A stretch of DNA of 43,140 bases from Actinospica durhamensis (GCF_018139695.1 NZ_JAGSOG010000041.1:1-43140); one strand, 5' to 3'; numbered from the stretch's first letter, positions 1 through 7,753 are shown. The notes: generated by a model from the sequence alone, not told the origin. A program made the numbers and translations.

Positions 1-283
1 GGGTGGGGCGGTTGGTCACCGCGCGGTGCGTCTCGCCGAGGACGTCGTCGAGGGGGAGCTGCGGGTCGTCCGCGGCGGCGAGCACGCGCCGGGTGTCGGT
101 CACGCTCAGGCGGCCGACCTCCACCAGGGACCGGATCAGGCGCAGCCGGGCGAGGTGCTCGGGGCCGTAGTCGGCCTGGTTGCGGGCGGTGCGCTCGCCT
201 GCGGGCAGCAGGCCTTCGCGCAGGTAGTACTTGACCGTGGGCAGCGGGACGCCGCTGGCCGCCGACAGCTCGCCGATGCGCAT
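1..283 (-). CDS. MerR family transcriptional regulator (partial, N-terminal 94 codons)
   Basis: The visible N-terminus begins MRIGELSAASGVPLPTVKYY, the canonical MerR winged helix-turn-helix: RIGEL, then a recognition helix ending in KYYLREGLLP. It continues through NQADYGPEHLARLRLIRSL, the second helical element of the family. The gene runs off the left window edge, so the effector domain is not visible. ATG at 283 has GGAG five bases upstream; an in-frame GTG at 289 is the alternative. It is divergent from the DUF4188 gene and the gap holds an elaborate inverted repeat, so it probably controls that gene and itself. MerR proteins typically activate by distorting promoters with long spacers. 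The ligand cannot be deduced. Confidence 0.9.
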   Translation of the reverse strand, partial: MRIGELSAASGVPLPTVKYYLREGLLPAGERTARNQADYGPEHLARLRLIRSLVEVGRLSVTDTRRVLAAADDPQLPLDDVLGETHRAVTNRPT

Positions 284-317
284 CGACACTCCGTAATACG
301 GTCCGCCGCCCGGATCC

Positions 318-346
318 TTGACAGGTCGGGGGCAGGAATGGATAGT
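318..346 (+). promoter_or_regulatory. Promoter for the DUF4188 gene
   Basis: A perfect -35 TTGACA (318-323) is followed after 17 bp by GATAGT (341-346) as -10. The -10 lies inside the first arm of the large inverted repeat, so a bound regulator would sit on the promoter. A longer-spacer reading, more typical of MerR activation, is also possible. Confidence 0.55.
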
Positions 347-385
347 GGTGCTATCCGCTATGGATAGTGGATAGCACCACTATCC
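340..385. promoter_or_regulatory. Nested inverted-repeat operator between merR-type gene and DUF4188 gene
   Basis: Two 17-bp arms, GGATAGTGGTGCTATCC (340-356) and GGATAGCACCACTATCC (369-385), are exact reverse complements separated by 12 bp. Each arm is itself an inverted repeat of GGATAG/CTATCC, and the centre (351-367) forms another CTATCC-N5-GGATAG repeat. Several overlapping dimer sites are therefore available. The position overlaps the promoter of the downstream gene. The most likely binder is the adjacent MerR protein. Confidence 0.8.
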
Positions 386-406
386 CACAATCGGGAGGTG
401 AGGGCG

Positions 407-892
407 ATGGCCAAGGCCGTCCCCGGCCGGATGTCCGCCCACATCGAGGGAGACTTCGTGGTCTTCCTCGTCGGGATGCGGTTCAACCGGCCCTGGCATC
501 TGCGCAAGGCCTGGCTGGCGTTCACCGCGATGCCCCGGATGCTGCGCTACCTCTATCAGCACCCGGACCAGGGGCTGCTCGGGCACACGCTCGCGATCGG
601 GGCGAACGGGCCGGTCGTGATCCAGTACTGGCGCAGCGTCGAGCAGCTCGAGGCCTTCGCGAGCTCCACCGCCGCGCCGCACCATCCGGCCTGGCGGACC
701 TGGAACAAGGTGATCGGCTACCAGAGCCCTGATATCGGCGTCTGGCACGAGTCCTACCAGGTCAAGGCCGGGGCGTACGAGTGCCTGTACGGCAACATGC
801 CGCGCTTCGGCCTGGCCGCGGCGGGCGAGCACGTGTCGGCGGCGCGCAAGGGCGAGACCGCCGCGCAACGCCGTGGCGCCGCGCCGGCCTGA
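407..892 (+). CDS. DUF4188 family protein (monooxygenase-like ferredoxin fold)
   Basis: The 161-residue protein matches the DUF4188 pattern: an N-terminal segment with FVVFLVGMRFNRPWHL, a central QYWRSVEQLEAFA, then HHPAWRTWNK and GVWHESYQV. These resemble heme-degrading or aldoxime-dehydratase-like dimeric alpha/beta barrels (family knowledge). No reaction is established for DUF4188. ATG at 407 is preferred over the upstream GTG at 398 because GGGAGGTG (393-400) lies six bases before it and would overlap the earlier start. It is divergent from a MerR regulator, so an inducible detoxification or stress role is a reasonable inference. The last codons contain the first copy of a 15-bp tandem duplication. 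Confidence 0.85.
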   Translation: MAKAVPGRMSAHIEGDFVVFLVGMRFNRPWHLRKAWLAFTAMPRMLRYLYQHPDQGLLGHTLAIGANGPVVIQYWRSVEQLEAFASSTAAPHHPAWRTWNKVIGYQSPDIGVWHESYQVKAGAYECLYGNMPRFGLAAAGEHVSAARKGETAAQRRGAAPA

Positions 893-910
893 TCCGCGCC
901 GGCCTGATCC
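881..910 (+). repeat. 15-bp tandem duplication spanning a stop codon
   Basis: GCGCCGGCCTGATCC occurs twice, head to tail (881-895 and 896-910). The first copy contains the TGA stop of the DUF4188 gene; the second puts another TGA in the same frame 15 bp later. It looks like a replication-slippage duplication. Confidence 0.85.
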
Positions 911-953
911 CCGCTGGTAAGCGCGCCCGGCCCGCCGACCTCAGCGGACACCG

Positions 954-1157
954 CTACCCGCAGCACCCGCCGCCGCAGCATCCGCCGCCCGAGGCGGCGG
1001 GGCCCGGGGCGCGGCCGCCCACGGACACGGCCGAGAAGAGCTTGACCGTGTCGGTGTGCCCGGCCGGGCAGAGGGCGGGAGCGTCCGACTCGGTCATCGG
1101 GCGGGTCTGCTCGAAGGTCGCGCCGCAGGCGCGACAGCGGTACTCGTAACGTGCCAT
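954..1157 (-). CDS. FmdB family zinc-ribbon protein
   Basis: A 67-residue protein with an N-terminal zinc ribbon: MARYEYRCRACGATFE followed by CPAGH, giving CxxC...C ligands as in FmdB/PF09723 regulatory-type small proteins. After about residue 48 it turns into a Gly-Pro-rich segment and ends GGGCCGGGCCG, a Cys-rich tail built from a 15-bp DNA duplication. FmdB proteins were first linked to amidase/formamidase regulation; the molecular role is not established. ATG at 1157 has no Shine-Dalgarno sequence but has TAGACT seven bases upstream, so the mRNA is probably leaderless. The gene is convergent with DUF4188 and divergent from the Mrp operon. Confidence 0.85.
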   Translation of the reverse strand: MARYEYRCRACGATFEQTRPMTESDAPALCPAGHTDTVKLFSAVSVGGRAPGPAASGGGCCGGGCCG

Positions 1158-1164
1158 GGCATCG

Positions 1165-1170
1165 AGTCTA
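1165..1170 (-). promoter_or_regulatory. -10 element for leaderless fmdB-type mRNA
   Basis: TAGACT on the minus strand ends seven bases before the ATG at 1157, so transcription would start at or next to the first codon. No ribosome-binding site is present. Confidence 0.5.
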
Positions 1171-1216
1171 AGGCTTGGGCGACCGGAAACGACGGCGTGT
1201 CCGTTCTCCGTATTAA

Positions 1217-1231
1217 TGCGGATATACCGCA
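1217..1231. promoter_or_regulatory. Inverted repeat upstream of Mrp operon
   Basis: TGCGG-ATATA-CCGCA is a 5+5+5 inverted repeat in an AT-rich patch 70 bp before mrpA, in the divergent gap with the fmdB-type gene. It may be an operator or part of the promoter; no clear -35/-10 pair could be assigned. Confidence 0.35.
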
Positions 1232-1299
1232 CAATTCAGGAGGGACCCGGTGTCCCCTCGGCTCAGGCGCCGTGATCGCGGAGGCGGAAGGACCAGCGC

Positions 1300-4149
1300 G
1301 TGCTGTGGACGGTGGCCGTGCACGCGCTCGCCGCAGTGCTCGCCCCGCCGCTGGTGCACCGCTTCGGCCGCAACGCGTTCTTCGTGCTGGCCGCGGCCCC
1401 GGCCGCGGCGCTGGTCTGGGCGCTGACGCAGACCTCGAGCGTGCTCGCCGGGCATCCGCTCGAGCAGGTGGTGCAGTGGATCCCGGCCTACGACGTCTCG
1501 CTCGCCTTCCGGCTCGACCCGCTCGGCCTGCTGCTGCTCTACCTCGCCTCCGGCATCGGCGCGCTGGTGCTGGTCTACTGCGCCCGCTACTTCGACTCGG
1601 ACGAGCCGGGCCTCGGCCTGTTCGCCGCCTCGCTCACCGCCTTCGCCGGTGCGATGATCGGCCTGGTCCTGGCCGACGACCTGGTGCTGCTGTTCGTGTT
1701 CTGGGAACTGACCACGATCCTGTCGTTCCTTTTGATCGGGCACTACGCGGACCGGCCGGCGGCGCGGCGCAGCGCGCTGCGGGCCGTGACCGTCACCACC
1801 TTCGGCGGGCTCGCGCTGCTGGCCGGGGTGGTGATCCTGGGTCAGGCGGCCGGGACGTACCGCATCTCCGCGATCCTGGCCCACCCGCCGCGCGGCACGG
1901 CGGTGACCGCGGCGCTGGTGCTCGTGCTGATCGGCGCGTTCGCCAAGTCGGCGGTCTTCCCGTTCAGCCAGTGGCTGCCCGGGGCGATGGCCGCGCCCAC
2001 CCCGGTCAGCGCGTACCTGCACGCCGCGGCCATGGTCAAGGCTGGGATCTACCTGATCGCGCGGTTCGCCCCGGCCTACGGGACCGAGTCGTACTGGACC
2101 GGGCTGTGCTTCGTCCTCGGCGGCGCCACCATGCTCCTCGGCGGCATCAGGGCCCTGCGGGAGAACGACCTCAAGCGGGTGCTCGCCTTCGGCACCGTGA
2201 GCCAGCTCGGCTTCCTCACCGCGATCCTCGGCGGCGGGCACCGGGACGAGGCGTACGCGGGCGTCGCGATGGTGCTCGCGCACGCGCTGTTCAAGGCTCC
2301 GCTCTTCCTCGCCGTCGGCGTCATCGACCACTGCGCCAAGACTCGCGACCTGCGTAAACTCTCCGGCCTCGGGCGTTCGATGCCCACCCTCTGCGTCGTC
2401 ACCTGCCTGGCCGCGGCCTCCATGGCCGGCATTCCGCCGCTGCTCGGCTTCGGGGCCAAGGAGAGCGTGTTCGACGCCTTCTGGTCCGGCGCCGACGACG
2501 GGTCGCGGGTGGATCCGTACATGCTGGCCGTGTTCACCGTCGGGTCCGCGCTCACGGTCGGGTACACCTGCCGCGTCGTGTGGGGGGCGTTCGCCGTGAA
2601 GCCCGGAGTCGCGCCCACCCCGGTACATCGCGAAGGAGCGCTCTTCCTCGCTCCGGCGGCCGTGCTCGCGCTGGCCGGACTCGTGCTCGGCATCGGCGCG
2701 CCCGTGCTCAACGGGCTCTTCGCCGCCTACGCCGACACCCTGCCTGGACCGCACCACCTGCAGCTGCACATCGCCGGGTGGAGCGGGATCGGGCTGCCGC
2801 CCGCGCTCTCCGCCATCGCCTGGGCCGGCGGCGCCGCGCTCTTCCTCGCCCGCGCACCGCTGCTGCGCTTCCAGCGCGACCACACCCTGCCCGAGGGCGA
2901 GGACGTCGTGACCAATCTGCTGCTCGTCCTCGAACGGGCCTCGCTGCAGATCACCGGCTCGCTGCAACGCGGTTCGCTGCCCGGGTACCTCGGCACGGTC
3001 TTCCTCAGCGCGGTCGGCCTCGGCATCTGGGCCCTGAGTTCCGGCGCGCCCTGGGCGCTGCCGCACCCGGTGCCCTGGTGGTTCTCCCGCACGCAGCTGG
3101 TCGTCGCGGTCCTGACCTGCCTTGCCGCCCTGAGCGTGCCGCTGCTGCGCGGACGCCTCGCCGCCGCCCTGCTGACCGGCGTGACCGGGTTCGCGGTGGC
3201 GATCCTCTTCCTCGTCGACGACGCCCCCGACCTCGCCTTCACCCAGCTGGCCGCCGAGACCGTCTCGCTGATCGTGTTCGTCCTCGTCCTGCGCCGGCTC
3301 GGCCCCGAGTTCGTGCCCACCGCGCGCTCCCGCCGCCGGGCCGGGCACCTGGCCACGGCCGTCGCCACCGGCGCCGTCCTGAGCGCCCTGACGTACGTGG
3401 CGGCGGCCGCGCGCGGGGTCGCGCCGGTCGGCCCCGGGTACGGCGTGCTGGCCGAGCGCGCCAAGCTCGGCAACGTGGTGGGCGCCATCATCGTGGACTT
3501 CCGCTCCTGGGACACCCTCGGCGAGAGCAGCGTGCTGGCGATCTGCGCGGCCGGGGTCACCAGCCTCGTCTTCGCCCGCCGCGGCGCCGCCGCGCTGGCC
3601 CGCCACCAGCCGCCCGAGCGGGCCGCGGCCGAAGCGGCCTCCGGCGGCTGGCTGGCCGCGCGCCCGGCCGTGCTGCAGCGCTCGCTGCAGCTCGAGGTGG
3701 TGGCCCGGCTGACCTATCACACGATCCTGCTCGTCTCGCTCTACCTGCTCTTCCACGGCGAGGCCGGGCTCGGCGGCGGCTTCGTGGCCGGGCTGCTGGC
3801 CGGGCTCGGGCTGACGATGCGTTACCTGGCCGGCGGGCGCTACGAACTGGCCGCGGCCGCGCCGGTCGACGCGGGTGTGCTGCTCGGCGTGGGCATGGCG
3901 CTGGCCGCCGGGACCGCGCTGCTCGGCTACGCCTGGGGGGACACCGTGCTGGCGCCGGGCGAGTTCGTGCTGCACCTGCCGGTGACCGGCGAGGTGGACG
4001 TACACAGCTCCCTGCTGTTCGACTTCGGGGTCTACGTCCTGGTGATCGGCATCGTGCTGGACATCCTGCGCTCATTCGGCTCCGAGCTCGACCGGCACAT
4101 CGCCGCCGACCGCGCCGCCGAGGCGGCCGAGGCCGGAGGCGCGCCGTGA
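1300..4149 (+). CDS. mrpA: Mrp Na+/H+ antiporter subunit A (with fused MrpB domain)
   Basis: A 949-residue polytopic membrane protein, the largest subunit of the Mrp multi-subunit cation/proton antiporter, homologous to NuoL of complex I. The proton-channel core is visible at about residues 212-245 (GAFAKSAVFPFSQWLPGAM, with the conserved Lys) and the LKRVLAFGTVSQLGF region. An MbhD/DUF4040-like segment (FLVDDAPDLAFTQLAAETVS) follows near residues 604-670, and an MrpB domain (EAGLGGGFVAGLLAGLGL ... DFGVYVLVIG) occupies about 800-935. The A-B fusion is common in actinobacteria. GTG at 1300 has GGAAGGA seven bases upstream, and an in-frame stop at 1273 excludes longer starts. It overlaps mrpC by 4 nt. 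Role: Na+ or other cation extrusion and pH homeostasis. Confidence 0.95.
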   Translation: MLWTVAVHALAAVLAPPLVHRFGRNAFFVLAAAPAAALVWALTQTSSVLAGHPLEQVVQWIPAYDVSLAFRLDPLGLLLLYLASGIGALVLVYCARYFDSDEPGLGLFAASLTAFAGAMIGLVLADDLVLLFVFWELTTILSFLLIGHYADRPAARRSALRAVTVTTFGGLALLAGVVILGQAAGTYRISAILAHPPRGTAVTAALVLVLIGAFAKSAVFPFSQWLPGAMAAPTPVSAYLHAAAMVKAGIYLIARFAPAYGTESYWTGLCFVLGGATMLLGGIRALRENDLKRVLAFGTVSQLGFLTAILGGGHRDEAYAGVAMVLAHALFKAPLFLAVGVIDHCAKTRDLRKLSGLGRSMPTLCVVTCLAAASMAGIPPLLGFGAKESVFDAFWSGADDGSRVDPYMLAVFTVGSALTVGYTCRVVWGAFAVKPGVAPTPVHREGALFLAPAAVLALAGLVLGIGAPVLNGLFAAYADTLPGPHHLQLHIAGWSGIGLPPALSAIAWAGGAALFLARAPLLRFQRDHTLPEGEDVVTNLLLVLERASLQITGSLQRGSLPGYLGTVFLSAVGLGIWALSSGAPWALPHPVPWWFSRTQLVVAVLTCLAALSVPLLRGRLAAALLTGVTGFAVAILFLVDDAPDLAFTQLAAETVSLIVFVLVLRRLGPEFVPTARSRRRAGHLATAVATGAVLSALTYVAAAARGVAPVGPGYGVLAERAKLGNVVGAIIVDFRSWDTLGESSVLAICAAGVTSLVFARRGAAALARHQPPERAAAEAASGGWLAARPAVLQRSLQLEVVARLTYHTILLVSLYLLFHGEAGLGGGFVAGLLAGLGLTMRYLAGGRYELAAAAPVDAGVLLGVGMALAAGTALLGYAWGDTVLAPGEFVLHLPVTGEVDVHSSLLFDFGVYVLVIGIVLDILRSFGSELDRHIAADRAAEAAEAGGAP

Positions 4150-4847
4150 CCGAGGGCGCGACCAGCCTCACCCTCGTGGCCACCGGCGGCCTGCTGGTGG
4201 CCTGCGGGGTGTACCTGCTGCTGGCGCAGAGCCTGACCCGGCTGGTGCTCGGCTTCATCCTGGCCGGCAACGGACTCAATGTATTGATCCTTGCCGCGGG
4301 CGGGCTCGGGCCGGCCGACGTGCTCACCCAGGCCATGATCCTCACCGCCATCGTGATCACCCTGGGCATGGCCGCGTACCTGCTCGCGATGGCCTACCGC
4401 ACCTGGCAGCTGACCGGCGACGACCTGGTCCAGGACGACGTGGAGGACCGCCGGATCGCCAACGAAGCGCACCGCGAGGACCTGCGCGGGGAGCTGCGGG
4501 CCCAGCGCGCGGAGTACCGGACCGAGCGCCGCGCCGCCCTCGCCCTCGCCCGCCACCGGCGCCAGGAACTGCGCGATTCGCTGCGCGAGGCCCGCCGCGA
4601 GCTGCGCGCCAGGGCCCGGCTGCAGCGCGCCATCGCGGCCCGGGCCGAGGACTACGAGTACCTCGAGGAGGAGACGGAGACCGACACCGACTTCACCCGC
4701 CCGCCCGAACGGCCCGCCGAGCCGCGTACCGAGCCGCGTACCGAGCCGCGTACCGAGCCGCGTACCGACAAGCCCGCCGAGCCGCCGTCCGACCCGCCGT
4801 CCGACAAGCCCGCGGATCCGCCCGCCGACCCCGGTGGCCGGCCATGA
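4146..4847 (+). CDS. mrpC: Mrp antiporter subunit C with long charged C-terminal extension
   Basis: 233 residues, roughly double the usual MrpC length. The first ~90 residues are a normal NuoK-like MrpC with three membrane helices (VYLLLAQSLTRLVLGF ... NGLNVLILAAGG ... TQAMILTAIVITLGMAAYLLAM). After about residue 95 there is a highly charged Arg/Glu-rich helix (residues ~100-170), predicted by eye to be long and coiled-coil-like. An acidic patch EEETETDTD follows, then four EPRT tetrapeptides and related DKPA/EPPS/DPPS units up to the stop. The tail should face the cytoplasm. GTG 4146 overlaps the mrpA stop, and the ATGA at the end overlaps mrpD. The core is certain; the tail function is unknown. 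Confidence 0.93.
   Translation: MTEGATSLTLVATGGLLVACGVYLLLAQSLTRLVLGFILAGNGLNVLILAAGGLGPADVLTQAMILTAIVITLGMAAYLLAMAYRTWQLTGDDLVQDDVEDRRIANEAHREDLRGELRAQRAEYRTERRAALALARHRRQELRDSLREARRELRARARLQRAIAARAEDYEYLEEETETDTDFTRPPERPAEPRTEPRTEPRTEPRTDKPAEPPSDPPSDKPADPPADPGGRP
4719..4766 (+). repeat. 12-bp tandem repeat (x4) in mrpC encoding EPRT
   Basis: GAGCCGCGTACC is repeated four times without change (4719-4730, 4731-4742, 4743-4754, 4755-4766), followed by degenerate 12-bp units encoding DKPA, EPPS, DPPS, DKPA and DPPA. Exact repeats suggest recent expansion and possible length variation between strains. Confidence 0.9.
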
Positions 4848-6466
4848 AGGGCCTCGTCCCGCTCCCGGTGCTGCTGCCGCTGTTCGCCGTCGGCCTCAAG
4901 TTCGTGCTCGGCCCGCGCCGCCTGCGTATCCAGACCCTGATCTCGCTCGCGGTGCTGACCGCGGACCTCGTCATCAGCTCGATCCTGATGGTGGGCGCCG
5001 ACCAGCACGGGCCGATCGTGGTCCAGGTCGGCGGGTTCGCCGCGCCGCTCGGGATCACGCTCGTGGTCGACCGCTTCTCCGGGCTGATGCTGGCGATCTC
5101 CTCCACCGTCACCCTGGCCGTGCTCGTCTACTCGCAGAGCCAGCGCACCGCCGACGAGAACGAGGACGAGGCCGGGACGCCGCTGGCGGTGTTCTACCCC
5201 ACCTACCTCGTGCTCGCCGCCGGGATCGCCGACAGCTTCCTGGCCGGGGACCTGTTCAACCTCTACGTCGGCTTCGAGGTCATGCTGACGGCCAGTTACG
5301 TGCTGATGACCATCGGGGGAAGCGAGCAGCGGATCCGGCACGGCGCGGTCTACATCATGGTCGGCGCGTCCTCCTCGCTGCTGTTCGTGGCCGCGATCGC
5401 GGTGGCCTACGCGGCCTGCGGCACCGTCAACCTGGCCGACCTCTCCACCCGGCTGGCCACCACCGAGCCCGCGGTGCGCCTGGCCGTGCAGGTGCTGCTG
5501 CTGACCGTCTTCGCGGTCAAGGCGGCCGTCTTCCCGCTCTCGGCCTGGCTGCCCGACTCCTACCCGACCGCGCCCGCGCCGGTCACCGCCGTGTTCGCCG
5601 GACTGCTCACCAAGGTCGGCGTCTACTCGCTCATCCGCACCCAGACGCTGCTGTTCCCGCACGACGGGCGCACCTCGCTGCTCTACGCCGTGGCCGCCCT
5701 TTCCATGATCGTGGGCATCCTCGGCGCCGTGGCCCAGGCCGATCTCAAACGCCTGCTGTCGTTCACCCTGGTCAGCCACGTCGGATTCCTGGTGCTCGGT
5801 CTGGCCCTCGGCACCGTGCGGGCGCTGTCCGGCGCCCTGTTCTACGCCATCACCCACATCACCGTGCAGACGACGCTGTTCCTGGTGACGGGGCTGATCG
5901 AACGGCGCGAGGGCACCGCCGACTTCGGCCGGCTGGCCGGCCTGGCCCGGATGAGCCCGCTGCTCGGGGTGCTGTTCTTCCTGCCCGCGATGAACCTGGC
6001 CGGGATCCCGCCGCTGTCCGGCTTCGTGGCCAAGCTCGCCCTGCTCCAGGCCGCCGCGGCCGTGGGCGGGGTGGGCGCGTATTTCCTGCTCGCGGCCATG
6101 CTGGTGACCAGCCTGCTGACGCTCTACGCCATGTCCAAGGTCTGGTCGCGGGCGTTCTGGCGCGATCCGGGCGAGGGGCTCGGCAAGGAGCGCGAGCGGC
6201 AGATCGTCTTCCCCGGCGTGGCCGGCGTCGCGGTGATCCGCAGCACCGTCGGCGAGGCCCGCGGCATCGGCGGGCGGCGCATCGCGACCGGCGAGAACTA
6301 CCCGGCTGGCATGCTCGGCGCCACCATCGCCCTGCTGCTGCTCAGCCTCGCCTACACGGTCTGGGCCGGGCCGATCGCCCGCTACACCACCCGCGCGGCG
6401 GCCGAGCTGCTCGACCCGGCCGCGTACGTGCAGGCGGTGCAGGCCGTCGTGGGAGGTGCGCATTGA
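4844..6466 (+). CDS. mrpD: Mrp antiporter subunit D
   Basis: A 540-residue NuoN/NuoM-like membrane subunit of the Mrp complex that forms the second proton-translocating channel. Diagnostic segments: the lumenal Glu helix region LFNLYVGFEVMLTASYVLM (~140-160), the channel Lys in FAVKAAVFPLSAWLPDSYPTA (~225-245), the broken helix KVGVYSLIR, and LKRLLSFTLVSHVGFL (~300-315). About 14 hydrophobic segments are present. ATG at 4844 overlaps the mrpC stop by 4 nt, implying translational coupling. A soluble loop with KERERQIVF follows the last conserved helix and precedes a final membrane segment. Confidence 0.95.
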   Translation: MKGLVPLPVLLPLFAVGLKFVLGPRRLRIQTLISLAVLTADLVISSILMVGADQHGPIVVQVGGFAAPLGITLVVDRFSGLMLAISSTVTLAVLVYSQSQRTADENEDEAGTPLAVFYPTYLVLAAGIADSFLAGDLFNLYVGFEVMLTASYVLMTIGGSEQRIRHGAVYIMVGASSSLLFVAAIAVAYAACGTVNLADLSTRLATTEPAVRLAVQVLLLTVFAVKAAVFPLSAWLPDSYPTAPAPVTAVFAGLLTKVGVYSLIRTQTLLFPHDGRTSLLYAVAALSMIVGILGAVAQADLKRLLSFTLVSHVGFLVLGLALGTVRALSGALFYAITHITVQTTLFLVTGLIERREGTADFGRLAGLARMSPLLGVLFFLPAMNLAGIPPLSGFVAKLALLQAAAAVGGVGAYFLLAAMLVTSLLTLYAMSKVWSRAFWRDPGEGLGKERERQIVFPGVAGVAVIRSTVGEARGIGGRRIATGENYPAGMLGATIALLLLSLAYTVWAGPIARYTTRAAAELLDPAAYVQAVQAVVGGAH

Positions 6467-7008
6467 AATCGGTCCTGCGCCTGCGCCGCAGCCTCAACCC
6501 GACCGCGCTGCTGTGGCTGCTCGGGGTGTGGCTGCTGCTGTGGGGGAGTATCAGTCCTCTGGCGATCGTCTCCGGCCTGCTGATCGGCGTGGTGCTGCTG
6601 GTGGCCACGCCGCAGCCGCCGGTCGAGATCGGGCTGCGGCTGCGGCCGCTGCGGGTGCTCGGCCTGCTGGCCTACATCACGGTGGACCTGGTGGTGGCCA
6701 GCTTCCGGGTCACCGCGCAGATCCTGCGCCCCGGCCCGCCCGCCTCGGCGATCTTCGAGGTCCCGCTGCGGGTGCGCGGCGGCCTGATGATGACGATGGT
6801 GGCCGTCGCGGTCTCGGCGGTGCCCGGCAGCACCGTGCTCGACGTGCGCCCGGAGCGCGGATTCCTCGAGATCCACGTTCTCGACGCATCCTCGCCGAAG
6901 GCCGAGCAGAACCTGCACCGCGAGGTGCGCGACCTCGAGCGGCGCATCGTCGCCGCGTTCGGCTCGCGGGCCGAGCGCGCGCGGGTACGGGAAGGGAACG
7001 CGCGATGA
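6463..7008 (+). CDS. mrpE: Mrp antiporter subunit E
   Basis: A 181-residue MrpE/MnhE protein: two N-terminal membrane helices (LLWLLGVWLLLWGSISPLAI and VSGLLIGVVLLVA), then AYITVDLVVASFRVTAQIL and a cytoplasmic domain containing MMTMVAVAVSAVPGSTVLDV and IHVLDASS, typical of the family. The start is TTG at 6463, chosen because GGGAGG (6451-6456) lies six bases upstream and the codon overlaps the mrpD stop (TTGA). It overlaps mrpF by 4 nt. It is required for assembly and activity of the Mrp complex in characterised systems (family knowledge). Confidence 0.92.
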   Translation: MKSVLRLRRSLNPTALLWLLGVWLLLWGSISPLAIVSGLLIGVVLLVATPQPPVEIGLRLRPLRVLGLLAYITVDLVVASFRVTAQILRPGPPASAIFEVPLRVRGGLMMTMVAVAVSAVPGSTVLDVRPERGFLEIHVLDASSPKAEQNLHREVRDLERRIVAAFGSRAERARVREGNAR

Positions 7009-7391
7009 CCATGGACGAGTTCTGCCTCTACGGCGCCGCGGGCGTGCTGGCCGTGGCGGCGCTGCTGGTGCTGGTGCGCACGGTGCTCGGGCCGACGGCG
7101 TACGACCGGTCCATCGGGCTCGACGTGCTCACCGCCATCTGCCTGGCCGCGATCTCGGTGGACGCGGCCGAGCACCGCGACGGCGAGTACCTGCCGATGC
7201 TCCTGCTGCTGTCGCTGGTGGGCTTCACCGGCGCGGTGTGCATCGCCCGCTTCGCCGGGTCCGAGGCGGGCGAGGAGGTCTCCGGCGACGACGGCTGCGT
7301 GGTGCCCGGGCCGCAGGACACCCTCGGCGGGTCGCTGCCCGCGCCGCTGCCGGAGACGGAACTCGAGAAGCGGCGCGAGGAGGGACTGTAG
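7005..7391 (+). CDS. mrpF: Mrp antiporter subunit F
   Basis: 128 residues. The MrpF core has three hydrophobic helices (GAAGVLAVAALLVLVRTVLGPT, IGLDVLTAICLAAISV, YLPMLLLLSLVGFTGAVCIARF) with the family RTVLGPTAYDRSIGLDV stretch. A hydrophilic tail of about 45 residues extends beyond the usual ~90-residue length. ATG 7005 overlaps the mrpE stop; an in-frame ATG two codons later is an alternative. The small subunit is needed for complex integrity. Confidence 0.9.
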   Translation: MTMDEFCLYGAAGVLAVAALLVLVRTVLGPTAYDRSIGLDVLTAICLAAISVDAAEHRDGEYLPMLLLLSLVGFTGAVCIARFAGSEAGEEVSGDDGCVVPGPQDTLGGSLPAPLPETELEKRREEGL

Positions 7392-7393
7392 CG

Positions 7394-7693
7394 ATGCGGG
7401 CGACGGAGGTCCTCGACGACGTCGGCGACGTGGCGATCCTCGGCGGCGCGCTGTGGTCGCTGATCGCGGGGATCGGGCTGCTGCGGCTGCCCGACGTGCT
7501 CACCCGCATGCACGCGGCGACCAAGCCGCAGGTGCTCGGGCTGCTGATGGTGGTGTTCGGCGTGGCGCTGCGGCTGCGCGACGCCAACGACATCACGACG
7601 CTGATCCTGGTCGGGCTGTTCCAGACCTGGACCGTGCCGGTGGCCGCGCACATGGTCGCCCGGGCCGCCCGGCGGCGCGCCACCAAGCCCTGA
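7394..7693 (+). CDS. mrpG: Mrp antiporter subunit G
   Basis: A 99-residue MrpG/MnhG protein with the family pattern GIGLLRLPDVLTRMHAATKP, the conserved loop between helix 1 and helix 2, and a final helix ITTLILVGLFQTWTVPVAAHM. ATG at 7394 is two bases beyond the mrpF stop. It is the last gene of the operon; a hairpin follows at 7735-7753. All six genes needed for an Mrp complex are present, with B fused to A. Confidence 0.93.
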   Translation: MRATEVLDDVGDVAILGGALWSLIAGIGLLRLPDVLTRMHAATKPQVLGLLMVVFGVALRLRDANDITTLILVGLFQTWTVPVAAHMVARAARRRATKP

Positions 7694-7734
7694 CCCGAGC
7701 GGTCCGCCGCGGGCGAGCGGCCCGGTTCCGATGG

Positions 7735-7753
7735 CCGTAAGCAGCGCTTACGG
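7735..7753 (+). terminator. Possible terminator or operator after Mrp operon
   Basis: CCGTAAGC-AGC-GCTTACGG is a perfect 8-bp inverted repeat with a 3-base loop, 42 bp after mrpG. No U-tract follows, as is common in actinobacterial terminators; it could instead be an operator of the next gene. Confidence 0.45.

Noticed and set aside
1238-1423. Strong AGGAGGG with a GTG-started 57-codon frame overlapping the start of mrpA
   Set aside because: The product is Arg/Cys/Pro-rich with no plausible fold and runs out of frame into mrpA. The AGGAGGG may be coincidental.
1213-4005. 930-codon open frame antisense to mrpA
   Set aside because: No recognisable domain, composition Gly/Arg/Gln/Glu/His-rich as expected from the complement of GC3-biased genes; mrpA on the other strand is unmistakable.
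4652-6463. 603-codon open frame antisense to mrpD
   Set aside because: Complement artefact of a well-supported membrane-protein gene; no family features.
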